NCBI RefSeq assembly: GCF_029813775.1
Contig: NZ_JARVKW010000007.1
Span: 1-64,000 of the forward strand
Direction: 5' to 3'
Source of the DNA: Streptomyces sp. DH24
GTDB lineage: Bacteria > Actinomycetota > Actinomycetes > Streptomycetales > Streptomycetaceae
Length of the DNA: 64,000 nucleotides
The notes under the pieces are model-generated. The model was not told the origin of the DNA, ran no database searches, and worked only from the letters and a program-made list of their open reading frames with translations. Every line of letters begins with the position of its first letter. The stretch's first letter is position 1. Positions 9,662 to 18,542 of this stretch are shown here, one piece after another. A program made the position numbers and the translations under genes.

Positions 9662-10102
9662 ATGCTGACGCGAATCGACCACATCGGAATCGCCTGTTTC
9701 GACCTGGACAGGACTGTCGAGTTCTACCGTGCCACGTACGGCTTCGAGGTGTTCCACTCCGAGGTCAACGAGGAGCAGGGCGTGCGCGAGGCCATGCTCA
9801 AGATCAACGACACGTCGGACGGCGGGTCTTCGTATCTGCAACTTCTGGAGCCCACCCGCGAGGACTCCACGGTGGCGAAGTGGCTCGCGAAGAACGGCGA
9901 GGGCGTCCACCACATCGCTTTCGGCACGGCCGATGTCGACGCGGAGTCGGCCGGCATCAGGGACAAGGGCGTACGCGTTCTGTACGAAGAGCCCCGACGC
10001 GGCTCCATGGGGTCACGGATCACCTTCCTCCACCCCAAGGACTGCCATGGCGTCCTGACAGAACTGGTCACTTCCGCGCCTGTTGAGTCACCTGAGCACT
10101 GA
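9662..10102 (+). CDS. mce: Methylmalonyl-CoA epimerase
   Basis: This 146-residue glyoxalase-fold enzyme interconverts the 2R and 2S isomers of methylmalonyl-CoA. It begins MLTRIDHIGIACFDLDRTVEFY, with the metal-ligand His in DHIGIA. A second HHIAFGTADV motif and a C-terminal glutamate strand (HGVLTELV) follow. The length is typical. It is transcribed divergently from the thiolase gene and is followed by a strong hairpin before scy. Together with MeaB it links propionyl-CoA to succinyl-CoA and supplies methylmalonyl extender units. Confidence 0.95.
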   Translation: MLTRIDHIGIACFDLDRTVEFYRATYGFEVFHSEVNEEQGVREAMLKINDTSDGGSSYLQLLEPTREDSTVAKWLAKNGEGVHHIAFGTADVDAESAGIRDKGVRVLYEEPRRGSMGSRITFLHPKDCHGVLTELVTSAPVESPEH

Positions 10103-10161
10103 CCGTCGTACATATGGGCCGGTAGGGTTGGGTGCGGTCGCCGCCCAACCGGGGCGACCGC

Positions 10162-10185
10162 GTTCTGCCGCCCCGGCGGCAGAAC
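10162..10185 (+). terminator. Terminator hairpin after methylmalonyl-CoA epimerase
   Basis: GTTCTGCCGCC (10162-10172) is exactly complementary to GGCGGCAGAAC (10175-10185), giving a 10-bp stem with a CCCG loop. It lies 60 bases after the epimerase stop and separates it from scy. Confidence 0.75.
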
Positions 10186-10335
10186 CTGTCCGGGGTCCGG
10201 GTTTCGGGGGACGAGCGTCGGGGCAGCAGCCCGTGCTCCGCCGTTGATCTGACACCATTCCCCGGGGGCCCCGTTCGCGGACGGACGGAGCTCGTTCGGA
10301 AAGACTTGCGACCAGGGGACGGATGGGACCGCGCA

Positions 10336-13300
10336 GTGCGGGGCTACGAGAGCCAGGAGCGGGAGCCGGCGGCTGACGTCGACCACCTCACTCGGTTCGA
10401 AGCCGAGATGAAGCGGCTGAAGACCGAGCGGGAAAAGGCGATCCAGCACGCCGAGGACCTCGGCTACCAGGTCGAGGTGCTGCGGGCCAAGCTGCACGAG
10501 GCGCGGCGCACCATCATGTCCCGGCCGGCCTACGACAGCGCCGACATCGGGTACCAGGCCGAGCAGTTGCTGCGCAACGCGCAGGTGCAGGCCGACCAGA
10601 TCCGCGCCGACGCCGAGCGCGAGCTGAGCCAGGCGCGGGCGCAGACCCAGCGGATCCTCCAGGAGCACGCCGAGCAGGCGGCCCGTCTCCAGGCCGAACT
10701 GCACCAGGAGGCGGTCACCCGCCGCCAGCAGCTGGACCAGGAGCTGGCCGAGCGCCGGCAGACCGTCGAGTCGCACGTCAACGAGAACGTGGCGTGGGCG
10801 GAGCAGCTGCGCGCCCGCACCGAGCAGCAGGCCCGCCGCCTGCTGGAGGAGTCCCGCGCCGAGGCCGAGCAGGCGATGGCCGCCGCCCGCGCCGAGGCCG
10901 AGCGGCTGACCGCCGAGGCCAGGCAGCGGCTGCAGGCCGAGGCCGAGTCCGCCCGCGCGGAGGCCGAGCAGCTGCTGCGCCGGGCCCGCGCGGACGCCGA
11001 GCGGCTGCTGAACGCGGCGTCGACGCAGGCCCAGGAGGCCACCGACCACGCCGAGCAGCTGCGGACGTCGACGGCCACGGAGTCGGAGACGGCGCGCCGT
11101 CAGGCGCAGGAGCTGAGCCGGGCCGCCGAGCAGCGCATGGCTCAGGCCGACACGGCGCTGCGCGAGGCGCGGGCCGAGGCGGAGAAGCTGGTCGCCGAGG
11201 CCAAGGAGGCCGCGGCGAAGGCGCTGGCCAGCGCCGAGTCGGCGAACGAGACGCGCACGCGCACCGCCAAGGAGCAGGTCGCCCGGCTGGTCAGCGAGGC
11301 CACGAAGGAGGCCGAGTCCACCAAGGCGGAGGCCGAGCAGCTCGTCGCTGACGCCCGCCGGGAGGCCGAGAAGCTCGTCGCGGAGGCCGCCGAGAAGGCC
11401 CGCACGATCACCGCCGAGGAGACGGCGACGCAGCTGTCCAAGGCGGCGAAGACCGCCGAGGACGTCCTCAACAAGGCGTCGGAGGACGCCAAGAAGACCA
11501 CGAAGGCCGCCGCCGAGGAGGCCGAGCGGATCCGCTCGGAGGCCGAGGCCGAGGCGGACCGGCTGCGCGCCGAGGCGCACGACATCGCCGAGCAGCTCAA
11601 GGGCGCGGCGAAGGACGACACCAAGGAGTACCGCGCCAAGACGGTCGAGTTGCAGGAGGAGGCCCGCCGGCTGCGCGGCGAGGCCGAGCAGCTGCGCGCC
11701 GACGCCGTCGAGGAGGGCGAGAAGATCCGCGCCGAGGCCCGCAAGGAGGCCGTGGCGCAGATCGAGGAGGCGGCGAAGTCCGCCGAGGAGCTGCTGGCCA
11801 AGGCGAAGGCGGACGCGGACGAGCTGCGGACGACGGCGCAGGCGGACAGCGAGAAGGTCCGCACGGAGGCCATCGAGCGCGCGACGACGCTGCGCCGGCA
11901 GGCCGAGGAGACGCTGCAGCGCACGCGTCAGGAGGCCGAGCGGCACCGCGAGGAGGTCGTCGAGCAGGCCGAGGCGCTGCGGGCGGACGCCGAGCGGGCC
12001 GCGCGGGAGCTGCGCGAGGACACCGAGCGGGCCGTCAAGGCGCGGCGCGTGGAGGCCGCCGAGGAGCTGCTGCGGCTCCAGACGGAGGCCGAGGAGCGGC
12101 TCGCGGCGGCCGAGCAGGCGCTGAGCGACGCCCGCGAGGAGGCGGCCCGGATCCGCCGCGAGGCGGTCGAGGAGACCGAGCGGTTGCGCGGCGAGGCCGC
12201 CGAGCGCATCCGTTCGCTGCGGCAGCAGGCCGAGGCGGAGGCGGAGCGGCTGCGCACCGAGGCCGCGTCCGACGCGTCCGCGTCGCGTGCCGAGGGCGAG
12301 GCCGTCGCCGTACGTCTGAGGTCGGAGGCCTCGGCGGAGGCCGAGCGGCTGAAGTCGGAGGCGCAGGACAGCGCGGACCGGATGCGTGCCGAGGCGCAGG
12401 CGGCGGCCGAGCGGCTCGCGGCGGAGGCGTCCGAGACGCTGGCCGCGGCGCAGGAGGAGGCGGCCCGGCGCCGCCGCGAGGCCGAGGAGCTCCTCGGCTC
12501 CGCCCGGGAGGAGGCGGACCAGGAGCGGCTGCGGGCCCGCGAGCAGAGCGAGGAACTGCTGGCCTCCGCGCGCAACCGCGTGGAGGAGGCGCAGGCCGAG
12601 GCCGTGCGTCTGGTGGAGGAGGCCGACCGGCGCGCCACGGAGATGGTGTCGGCGGCCGAGCAGCACGCGCAGCAGGTGCGGGACTCCGTCGCGGGTCTGC
12701 ACGAGCAGGCGCAGGAGGAGATCGCCGGGCTGCGCAGTGCCGCCGAGCACGCGGCGGAGCGCACCCGCCGGGAGGCCGAGGAGGAGGCGGACCGGGTCCG
12801 CGCCGACGCCTACGCGGAGCGGGAGCGGGCCACCGAGGACGCCAACCGGGTCCGGCGTGCCGCGCACGACGAGGCGGAGGCCGCCAAGTCGCTGGCCGAG
12901 CGCACCATGGCGGAGGCGATCGCGGAGGCCGAGCGGCTGCGCTCGGACGCGTCCGAGCACGCCCAGCGGGCGCGTACGGAGGCCGCGGACAAGATCGCGC
13001 AGGCCGACCAGGACGCGGCGCGCACCCGGGCCGACGCCCGGGAGGACGCGAACCGGATCCGGTCGGACGCGGCGACGCAGGCGGACACGCTCATCACGGA
13101 GGCGCGCAGCGAGGCGGAGCGCCTGACGACGGAGACGGCCGCCGAGGCGGAGCGGGTGCGGGCCGAGTCGGTCGCGCAGGCCGAGAAGCTGGTCGCGGAC
13201 GCCTCCGAGGACGCGGAGCGGCTGCGGGCGGAGGCCGCGGAGACGGTCGGTTCGGCCCAGCAGCACGCCGAGCGGCTGCGCGGCGAGGCCGAGCGCGTCA

Positions 13301-14178
13301 AGGCCGACGCGGAGGCGGAGGCGGAGCGGCTGGTGTCGTCGGCGCGGCAGGAGGCCGAGCGGACGCTGGACGAGGCCCGCAGGGACTCCAACAAGCGGCG
13401 TTCGGAGGCTGCCGAGCAGGTCGACAAGCTCATCACGGAGACCACCGCGGAGGCCGACAAGCTGCTGAGCGAGGCGCAGCAGCAGGCGCTGAAGACGACC
13501 GCGGACGCGGAGGCGCAGGCCGACACGATGGTGGGCGCGGCCCGCAAGGAGGCCGAGCGGCTCGTCGCCGAGGCGACGGTCGAGGGCAACACCCGCGTGG
13601 AGAAGGCCCGTACGGACGCGGACGAGCTGCTGGTGGGCGCCCGCCGGGACGCGACGCAGATCCGGGAGCGGGCCGAGGAGCTGCGCGACCGCATCACGTC
13701 GGAGATCGAGGAGCTGCACGAGCGGGCCCGCCGCGAGTCCGCCGAGACGATGAAGTCGGCGGGCGACCGCTGCGACGCGCTCATCAAGGCCGCCGAGGAG
13801 CAGCTGGCCAAGGCGCAGGCGAAGGCCAAGGAGATCGTCTCGGAGGCGAACTCGGAGGCGGGCAAGGTCCGTATCGCCGCCGTGAAGAAGGCCGAAGGGC
13901 TGCTCAAGGAGGCCGAGCAGAAGAAGGCCACGCTGGTCAGGGAGGCCGAGGAGCTCAAGGCCGAGGCGGTCCGCGAGGCGCGCCGCACGGTCGAGGAGGG
14001 CAAGCGCGAGCTGGAGACCCTGGTGCGGCGCCGCGAGGACATCAACGCCGAGATCTCCCGGGTCCAGGACGTGCTGGAGGCGCTGGAGTCCTTCGAGGCG
14101 CCGGCCGCCGGCAAGGACAGCGGCGTGAAGGCGGGCGCGGGCGCGACACGATCGGGTGGCAAGTCGTCAGAGAGCTAG
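10336..14178 (+). CDS. scy: Scy, giant coiled-coil polarity scaffold
   Basis: This 1,280-residue protein is almost entirely coiled coil: A/E/R/Q-rich heptads at the N-terminus, then long stretches built on AEAERLRAEA-type repeats. In S. coelicolor, Scy (about 1,326 residues) organises the hyphal tip with DivIVA and FilP and sets branch sites. The GTG at 10336 gives MRGYESQEREPAADVDHLTR, the start I recall for Scy. The frame stays open upstream but has no coding character. filP follows on the same strand. Very long antisense open frames over this gene are composition artefacts. Confidence 0.95.
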   Translation: MRGYESQEREPAADVDHLTRFEAEMKRLKTEREKAIQHAEDLGYQVEVLRAKLHEARRTIMSRPAYDSADIGYQAEQLLRNAQVQADQIRADAERELSQARAQTQRILQEHAEQAARLQAELHQEAVTRRQQLDQELAERRQTVESHVNENVAWAEQLRARTEQQARRLLEESRAEAEQAMAAARAEAERLTAEARQRLQAEAESARAEAEQLLRRARADAERLLNAASTQAQEATDHAEQLRTSTATESETARRQAQELSRAAEQRMAQADTALREARAEAEKLVAEAKEAAAKALASAESANETRTRTAKEQVARLVSEATKEAESTKAEAEQLVADARREAEKLVAEAAEKARTITAEETATQLSKAAKTAEDVLNKASEDAKKTTKAAAEEAERIRSEAEAEADRLRAEAHDIAEQLKGAAKDDTKEYRAKTVELQEEARRLRGEAEQLRADAVEEGEKIRAEARKEAVAQIEEAAKSAEELLAKAKADADELRTTAQADSEKVRTEAIERATTLRRQAEETLQRTRQEAERHREEVVEQAEALRADAERAARELREDTERAVKARRVEAAEELLRLQTEAEERLAAAEQALSDAREEAARIRREAVEETERLRGEAAERIRSLRQQAEAEAERLRTEAASDASASRAEGEAVAVRLRSEASAEAERLKSEAQDSADRMRAEAQAAAERLAAEASETLAAAQEEAARRRREAEELLGSAREEADQERLRAREQSEELLASARNRVEEAQAEAVRLVEEADRRATEMVSAAEQHAQQVRDSVAGLHEQAQEEIAGLRSAAEHAAERTRREAEEEADRVRADAYAERERATEDANRVRRAAHDEAEAAKSLAERTMAEAIAEAERLRSDASEHAQRARTEAADKIAQADQDAARTRADAREDANRIRSDAATQADTLITEARSEAERLTTETAAEAERVRAESVAQAEKLVADASEDAERLRAEAAETVGSAQQHAERLRGEAERVKADAEAEAERLVSSARQEAERTLDEARRDSNKRRSEAAEQVDKLITETTAEADKLLSEAQQQALKTTADAEAQADTMVGAARKEAERLVAEATVEGNTRVEKARTDADELLVGARRDATQIRERAEELRDRITSEIEELHERARRESAETMKSAGDRCDALIKAAEEQLAKAQAKAKEIVSEANSEAGKVRIAAVKKAEGLLKEAEQKKATLVREAEELKAEAVREARRTVEEGKRELETLVRRREDINAEISRVQDVLEALESFEAPAAGKDSGVKAGAGATRSGGKSSES

Positions 14179-14315
14179 CGAAGGAGGGTGCTTGTGCTGT
14201 CTCCTGGGACCTTTGACTACCCTCTTGGCAAGCCGTCCGACGGTTAGCCACTCAAAAGAGGTGTCATTCTCCAGATCAATCGGGCTTCTGCTCGATGACA
14301 CGCCGTTCGGACCCC

Positions 14316-14321
14316 TAGGAT
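14316..14321 (+). promoter_or_regulatory. Possible -10 element for filP
   Basis: TAGGAT at 14316-14321 matches the actinobacterial -10 consensus well and lies 39 bases before the filP ATG, in the 180-bp scy-filP spacer. No clear -35 is visible. It suggests filP can be transcribed independently of scy. Confidence 0.35.
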
Positions 14322-14360
14322 TCCCCTATCACCTCACCGGTCTCATTCGACAGGAACCCC

Positions 14361-15296
14361 ATGAGCGACACTTCCCCCTACGGCTTCGAGCTTGTGCGGC
14401 GTGGGTACGACCGCGCTCAGGTGGACGAACGAATCTCCAAGCTCGTCTCCGACCGTGACAGCGCTCTCGCCCGCATCACCGCTCTGGAAAAGCGCATCGA
14501 GGAGCTCCACCTCGAGACGCAGAACGCCCAGGCGCAGATGAACGACGGAGAGCCGTCGTACGCGGGTCTCGGCGCGCGTGTCGAGAAGATCCTTCGCCTC
14601 GCCGAGGAGGAGGCGAAGGATCTGCGCGAGGAGGCCCGGCGCGCGGCCGAGCAGCACCGTGAGCTCGCCGAGTCGGCGGCCCAGCAGGTGCGCAACGACG
14701 CCGAGGCCTACGCCTCCGAGCGCAAGTCGAAGGCGGAGGACGAGGGCGTCCGGATCGTCGAGAAGGCCAAGGGCGAGGCTTCGCAGCTGCGCGCGGACGC
14801 GCAGAAGGACGCGCAGTCCAAGCGCGAGGAGGCTGACGCCCTCTTCGAGGAGACCCGCGCGAAGGCCGCCCAGGCCGCCGCGGACTTCGAGACGAACCTC
14901 GCCAAGCGCCGCGAGCAGTCCGAGCGCGACCTGGCGTCGCGTCAGGCCAAGGCCGAAAAGCGGCTCGCCGAGATCGAGCACCGGGCGGAGCAGCTGCGCC
15001 TGGAGGCGGAGAAGCTGCGCACCGACGCCGAGCGCCGCGCCCGTCAGACGGTGGAGACGGCGCAGCGTCAGGCCGAGGACATCGTGGCGGACGCCAACGC
15101 CAAGGCCGACCGGATCCGTTCGGAATCCGAGCGCGAGCTGGCGGCGCTCACCAACCGCCGCGACTCCATCAACGCCCAGCTGACGAACGTGCGCGAGATG
15201 CTCGCCACGCTCACCGGTGCCGCGGTCGCGGCGGCGGGCACGCCGGGCGAGGACGAGCCGGTCTCCCGCGGGGTTCCGGCGCAGCAGTCCCGGTAA
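14361..15296 (+). CDS. filP: FilP, intermediate-filament-like coiled-coil protein
   Basis: This 311-residue protein has a DivIVA-like head (YGFELVRRGYDRAQVDERI, about residues 6-25). A long A/E/R-rich coiled coil (about 26-285) and a short disordered tail follow. Size and sequence match FilP, which forms cytoskeletal networks behind growing tips and affects hyphal stiffness. It lies directly after scy, as in other Streptomyces, and is followed by a near-ideal terminator. The shared repeat style with Scy supports common ancestry. Its partners in the tip complex are DivIVA and Scy. Confidence 0.95.
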   Translation: MSDTSPYGFELVRRGYDRAQVDERISKLVSDRDSALARITALEKRIEELHLETQNAQAQMNDGEPSYAGLGARVEKILRLAEEEAKDLREEARRAAEQHRELAESAAQQVRNDAEAYASERKSKAEDEGVRIVEKAKGEASQLRADAQKDAQSKREEADALFEETRAKAAQAAADFETNLAKRREQSERDLASRQAKAEKRLAEIEHRAEQLRLEAEKLRTDAERRARQTVETAQRQAEDIVADANAKADRIRSESERELAALTNRRDSINAQLTNVREMLATLTGAAVAAAGTPGEDEPVSRGVPAQQSR

Positions 15297-15324
15297 CGTC
15301 CGGACGCACGACGGCTGAATAGTG

Positions 15325-15360
15325 CGGGGTCCTCTGCCACTGGGGTGGCAGAGGACCCCG
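15325..15360 (+). terminator. Strong filP terminator
   Basis: A perfect 16-bp stem (15325-15340 with 15345-15360, loop TGGG) follows filP by 28 bases and is followed by TCCCGTTCT. It isolates the ABC transporter genes, which have their own -10 (TAGCGT, 15369-15374). Confidence 0.85.
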
Positions 15361-15381
15361 TCCCGTTCTAGCGTGGCTCGC

Positions 15382-16386
15382 ATGATCGAGCTCGAGGGGC
15401 TGACGAAGCGGTACGGCGAGAAGGTGGCGGTCAACAACCTCACCTTCGCCGTGAGACCGGGTGTCGTCACGGGGTTCCTCGGCCCGAACGGCGCGGGCAA
15501 GTCGACGACGATGCGCATGATCCTGGGCCTGGACCGGCCGACCGCGGGCGACGTCCGTATCGACGGCAAGCACTACGACCGTCTGAAGGAGCCGCTCAAG
15601 TACATCGGGGCCCTGCTGGAGGCCAAGAGCGTGCACGGCGGGCGCAGCGCCTACAACCATCTGCTGTGGATGGCGCAGAGCAACGGCATCCCCACCCGGC
15701 GGGTGCGCGAGGTGCTGGACACGGTGGGCCTGTCGGCGGTCGCGAAGAAGAAGGCCAAGGGTTTCTCGCTGGGCATGAGCCAGCGGCTCGGCATCGCCGC
15801 CGCGCTGCTGGGCGATCCGCGGATCCTGATGTTCGACGAGCCGGTGAACGGGCTCGACCCGGAGGGCATCCACTGGATCCGCACGCTGATGAAGACGCTG
15901 GCCTCCGAGGGCCGTACGGTCTTCGTCTCCTCGCACCTGATGAGCGAGATGGCGCTGACCGCGGACCATCTCGTGGTGATCGGTCAGGGCAGGCTGCTCG
16001 CGGACACCTCCATGGCCGACTTCATCGAGCGGAACTCCCGCTCCTACGTCAGGGTCCGCACCCCGCAGCGTGAGCGGCTGCTGGACGTGCTGCACGAGGC
16101 GGGCGTCACGGTCGTGGAGTCGGGCAACGGGACGCTGGAGGTCGACGGTTCCAAGGCCGAGCAGATCGGGGAGCTGGCGGCGCGGCACCAGATCGTGCTG
16201 CACGAGCTGAGCCCGCAACAGGCATCGCTGGAGGAGGCGTTCATGCAGCTGACGGCGGAGTCGGTGGAGTACCACGCGCATGCCGCGCCGGCCGCGCGGA
16301 CGCTGCCGGGTCAGCAGGAGCCGGCGCAAGGGCCGGCGCAGGGGCCGGGAGAGCGGCAGTGGGGCGACGGCTGGAGGAGGAGCTGA
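15382..16386 (+). CDS. ABC transporter ATP-binding protein (ABC-2 type), first pair
   Basis: This 334-residue ATPase is the energising subunit for the membrane protein encoded next. Walker A is GPNGAGKST, the signature is SLGMSQRLGIAAAL (divergent from LSGGQ, as usual for ABC-2 exporters), Walker B is ILMFDEPVNGLDPEG, and the H-loop lies in VSSHLMSEM. A substrate-independent C-terminal domain ends in a Gln/Pro-rich tail. A -10 box (TAGCGT) eight bases upstream of the ATG implies an almost leaderless message. The permease ATG follows the stop by one base. The substrate is unknown. Confidence 0.92.
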   Translation: MIELEGLTKRYGEKVAVNNLTFAVRPGVVTGFLGPNGAGKSTTMRMILGLDRPTAGDVRIDGKHYDRLKEPLKYIGALLEAKSVHGGRSAYNHLLWMAQSNGIPTRRVREVLDTVGLSAVAKKKAKGFSLGMSQRLGIAAALLGDPRILMFDEPVNGLDPEGIHWIRTLMKTLASEGRTVFVSSHLMSEMALTADHLVVIGQGRLLADTSMADFIERNSRSYVRVRTPQRERLLDVLHEAGVTVVESGNGTLEVDGSKAEQIGELAARHQIVLHELSPQQASLEEAFMQLTAESVEYHAHAAPAARTLPGQQEPAQGPAQGPGERQWGDGWRRS

Positions 16387-16387
16387 C

Positions 16388-17158
16388 ATGGCGGCGACCC
16401 AGGTCCTGCGCTCCGAGTGGACGAAGATCAGGTCGGTGGCGTCGACGGTGTGGACGCTGTCCGTCGCCGTCGTCGTGACCGTCGCCCTCGGCATGCTGAT
16501 CGCGGCCCTGTCGAGGAGCGAGTTCGACGACATGAGCGCCCGGGACAAGCTGTCCTTCGACCCGACGTTCATCAGCTTCGCCGGCATGAGCCTCGGGCAG
16601 CTCGCGATGATCGTGTTCGGGGTGCTCGTGGTGTCGAACGAGTACAGCAGCGGCATGATCCGCAGCTCGCTGGCGGCCGTACCGCGGCGCGGCACGTTCC
16701 TGTTCGGCAAGCTCGCGGTGGCCACGGCCCTCGCGCTCGTCGTCGGCCTCGTCACGAGCTTCGTGGCGTTCTTCCTGGGGCAGGCGATGCTCGGCGAGCA
16801 CCGGGCATCGATCGGCGACGACGGTGTGCTGCGCGCGGTGATCGGCGGCGGGCTCTACATGACGCTCATCGCGCTGTTCTCGATGGGGGTGGCCGCGATG
16901 CTGCGCTCGCCGATGCTGTCGCTGGGCATTCTGATGCCGTTCTTCTTCCTGATCTCCAGCATCCTCGGCAACGTCTCCGCGACGGAGAAGATCGGCCGGT
17001 TCCTGCCCGACCAGGCCGGCAGCAAGATCATGCAGGTGGTGCCGCCGCTGGACGACGACACCCCGTACGGGCCGTGGGGCGGGCTGGGGATCATGGCGCT
17101 GTGGGTGCTGGCGGCGCTGGTCGGCGGCTATCTGGTGCTGAAGAAGCGCGACGCCTAG
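16388..17158 (+). CDS. ABC-2 type permease, first pair
   Basis: This 256-residue membrane protein has six hydrophobic segments. An amphipathic start, LRSEWTKIRSVASTVWTL, is typical of Streptomyces ABC-2 permeases, and it ends with a KKRDA tail. The pair with the preceding ATPase (one-base gap) should form an export complex. The neighbouring transporter pair has the same SEWTKIRSV motif, so the two pairs arose by duplication. The substrate is unknown. The location next to scy-filP is conserved, in my recollection of Streptomyces genomes, but does not itself show a cytoskeletal role. Confidence 0.9.
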   Translation: MAATQVLRSEWTKIRSVASTVWTLSVAVVVTVALGMLIAALSRSEFDDMSARDKLSFDPTFISFAGMSLGQLAMIVFGVLVVSNEYSSGMIRSSLAAVPRRGTFLFGKLAVATALALVVGLVTSFVAFFLGQAMLGEHRASIGDDGVLRAVIGGGLYMTLIALFSMGVAAMLRSPMLSLGILMPFFFLISSILGNVSATEKIGRFLPDQAGSKIMQVVPPLDDDTPYGPWGGLGIMALWVLAALVGGYLVLKKRDA

Positions 17159-17327
17159 CGCTCTGCGTCCGAACGGGCCCCGGGGGCGACTGGTGGCGAC
17201 CGGTTTCCGCCGGGACTTTGCTCGGGTTTTGCTCTGTCTTGAAGGGAACCGTCAGCGCCCGGATATCCTCCTAACCCTTACGGGGGCGTATGCCCTGCTG
17301 TCCTGAACCTTTCGATGGGTGCGGAGC

Positions 17328-18542
17328 ATGATCGAAGCAGTCGGCCTGACCAAGCGCTACGGCGACAAGACCGCTGTGTACAACCTGTCCTTCCAGGTGC
17401 GGCCCGGTGCCGTCACCGGCTTCCTCGGGCCGAACGGCTCGGGCAAGTCGACGACGATGCGCATGATCCTCGGCCTGGACAACCCCACCGCGGGACATGT
17501 GACGATCGGCGGCTTTCCGTACCGCAAGCTGCCCAACGCCCCCCGCCAGGTCGGCGCGCTGCTCGACGCCAAGGCCGTGCACGGCGGCCGTTCCGCCCGC
17601 AACCACCTGCTCTGTCTCGCGCAGCTGTCCGGCATCCCGGCCCGCCGGGTGGACGAGGTGCTGGGCGTGGTGGGCCTCCAGGACGTGGCGAAGAAGCGCT
17701 CCAAGGGCTTCTCGCTGGGCATGGGACAGCGGCTCGGCATCGCCGCCGCGCTGCTGGGCGACCCGCAGGTGCTGCTGTTCGACGAGCCGGTCAACGGCCT
17801 CGACCCCGAGGGCATCCTCTGGGTGCGGAACCTGATGAAGGCGCTGGCCGCCGAGGGCCGCACGGTCTTCGTGTCCTCCCACCTGATGAGCGAGATGGCG
17901 CTGACCGCCGACCACCTCATCGTCATCGGGCGCGGCCAGCTGCTCGCCGACATGAGCGTGACGCAGTTCATCTCCGCGAACTCGGCGGACTTCGCGCGCG
18001 TGCGGACGCCGGACACCGAGCCGCAGCTGCGCGAGAAGCTGTCGTCGGCGCTGGCCGAGGCCGGCGCGGGCGTGCTGTCCGAGCCGGACGGCGCGCTGCG
18101 CGTGACGGGACTGCCGCTGCCCCGCATCAGCGACATCGCGCACGAGTCGGACGTACGGCTGTGGGAGCTGTCGCCGCACCAGGCCTCGCTGGAGGAGGCG
18201 TACATGCGGATGACGCAGGGCGCCGTGGACTACCGGTCGACGACCGACCAGCGGGAAGGCCTCCAGCAGCCGCTGCCGCAGGGCCTGCAGCCCCCGATGC
18301 CGGTGCCGGGCCAGGGCCAGCCGGGCTGGTACGCGCCGCCGCCCCCGCAGTTCCAGGGCCAGGCCCCGGCTCAGGCCCCGGCGGGCCCGTACGGTGCTCA
18401 CCCCGGCGCCGCGCCCGCGGCGGCCGGCCCGAACCCGTACGCCCAGGGCGCGCCCCAGACCCCGCCGGCACCCGCTCAGCCCCCGGCCGCCGCCCCTGCC
18501 CCCGCCGCCACCGACCCGACCAAGCCCGAGGACGCCCGATGA
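17328..18542 (+). CDS. ABC transporter ATP-binding protein (ABC-2 type), second pair
   Basis: This 404-residue ATPase is closely related to the one at 15382. Walker A is GPNGSGKST, the signature is SLGMGQRLGIAAAL, Walker B is VLLFDEPVNGLDPEG and the H-loop lies in SSHLMSEM. It differs in carrying about 95 extra C-terminal residues rich in Pro, Gln, Ala and Gly, likely disordered. The ATG at 17328 is preferred (GCGGAG just upstream), although an in-frame GTG lies three codons earlier. Its last four bases (ATGA) overlap the permease start. Confidence 0.92.
   Translation: MIEAVGLTKRYGDKTAVYNLSFQVRPGAVTGFLGPNGSGKSTTMRMILGLDNPTAGHVTIGGFPYRKLPNAPRQVGALLDAKAVHGGRSARNHLLCLAQLSGIPARRVDEVLGVVGLQDVAKKRSKGFSLGMGQRLGIAAALLGDPQVLLFDEPVNGLDPEGILWVRNLMKALAAEGRTVFVSSHLMSEMALTADHLIVIGRGQLLADMSVTQFISANSADFARVRTPDTEPQLREKLSSALAEAGAGVLSEPDGALRVTGLPLPRISDIAHESDVRLWELSPHQASLEEAYMRMTQGAVDYRSTTDQREGLQQPLPQGLQPPMPVPGQGQPGWYAPPPPQFQGQAPAQAPAGPYGAHPGAAPAAAGPNPYAQGAPQTPPAPAQPPAAAPAPAATDPTKPEDAR

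Noticed and set aside
9724..13719. A 1,331-codon open frame antisense to scy and the epimerase gene, encoding Leu/Gly/Arg repeats
   Set aside because: It mirrors the biased codons of the Scy coiled coil, has no ribosome site and gives no domain. It is a composition artefact.
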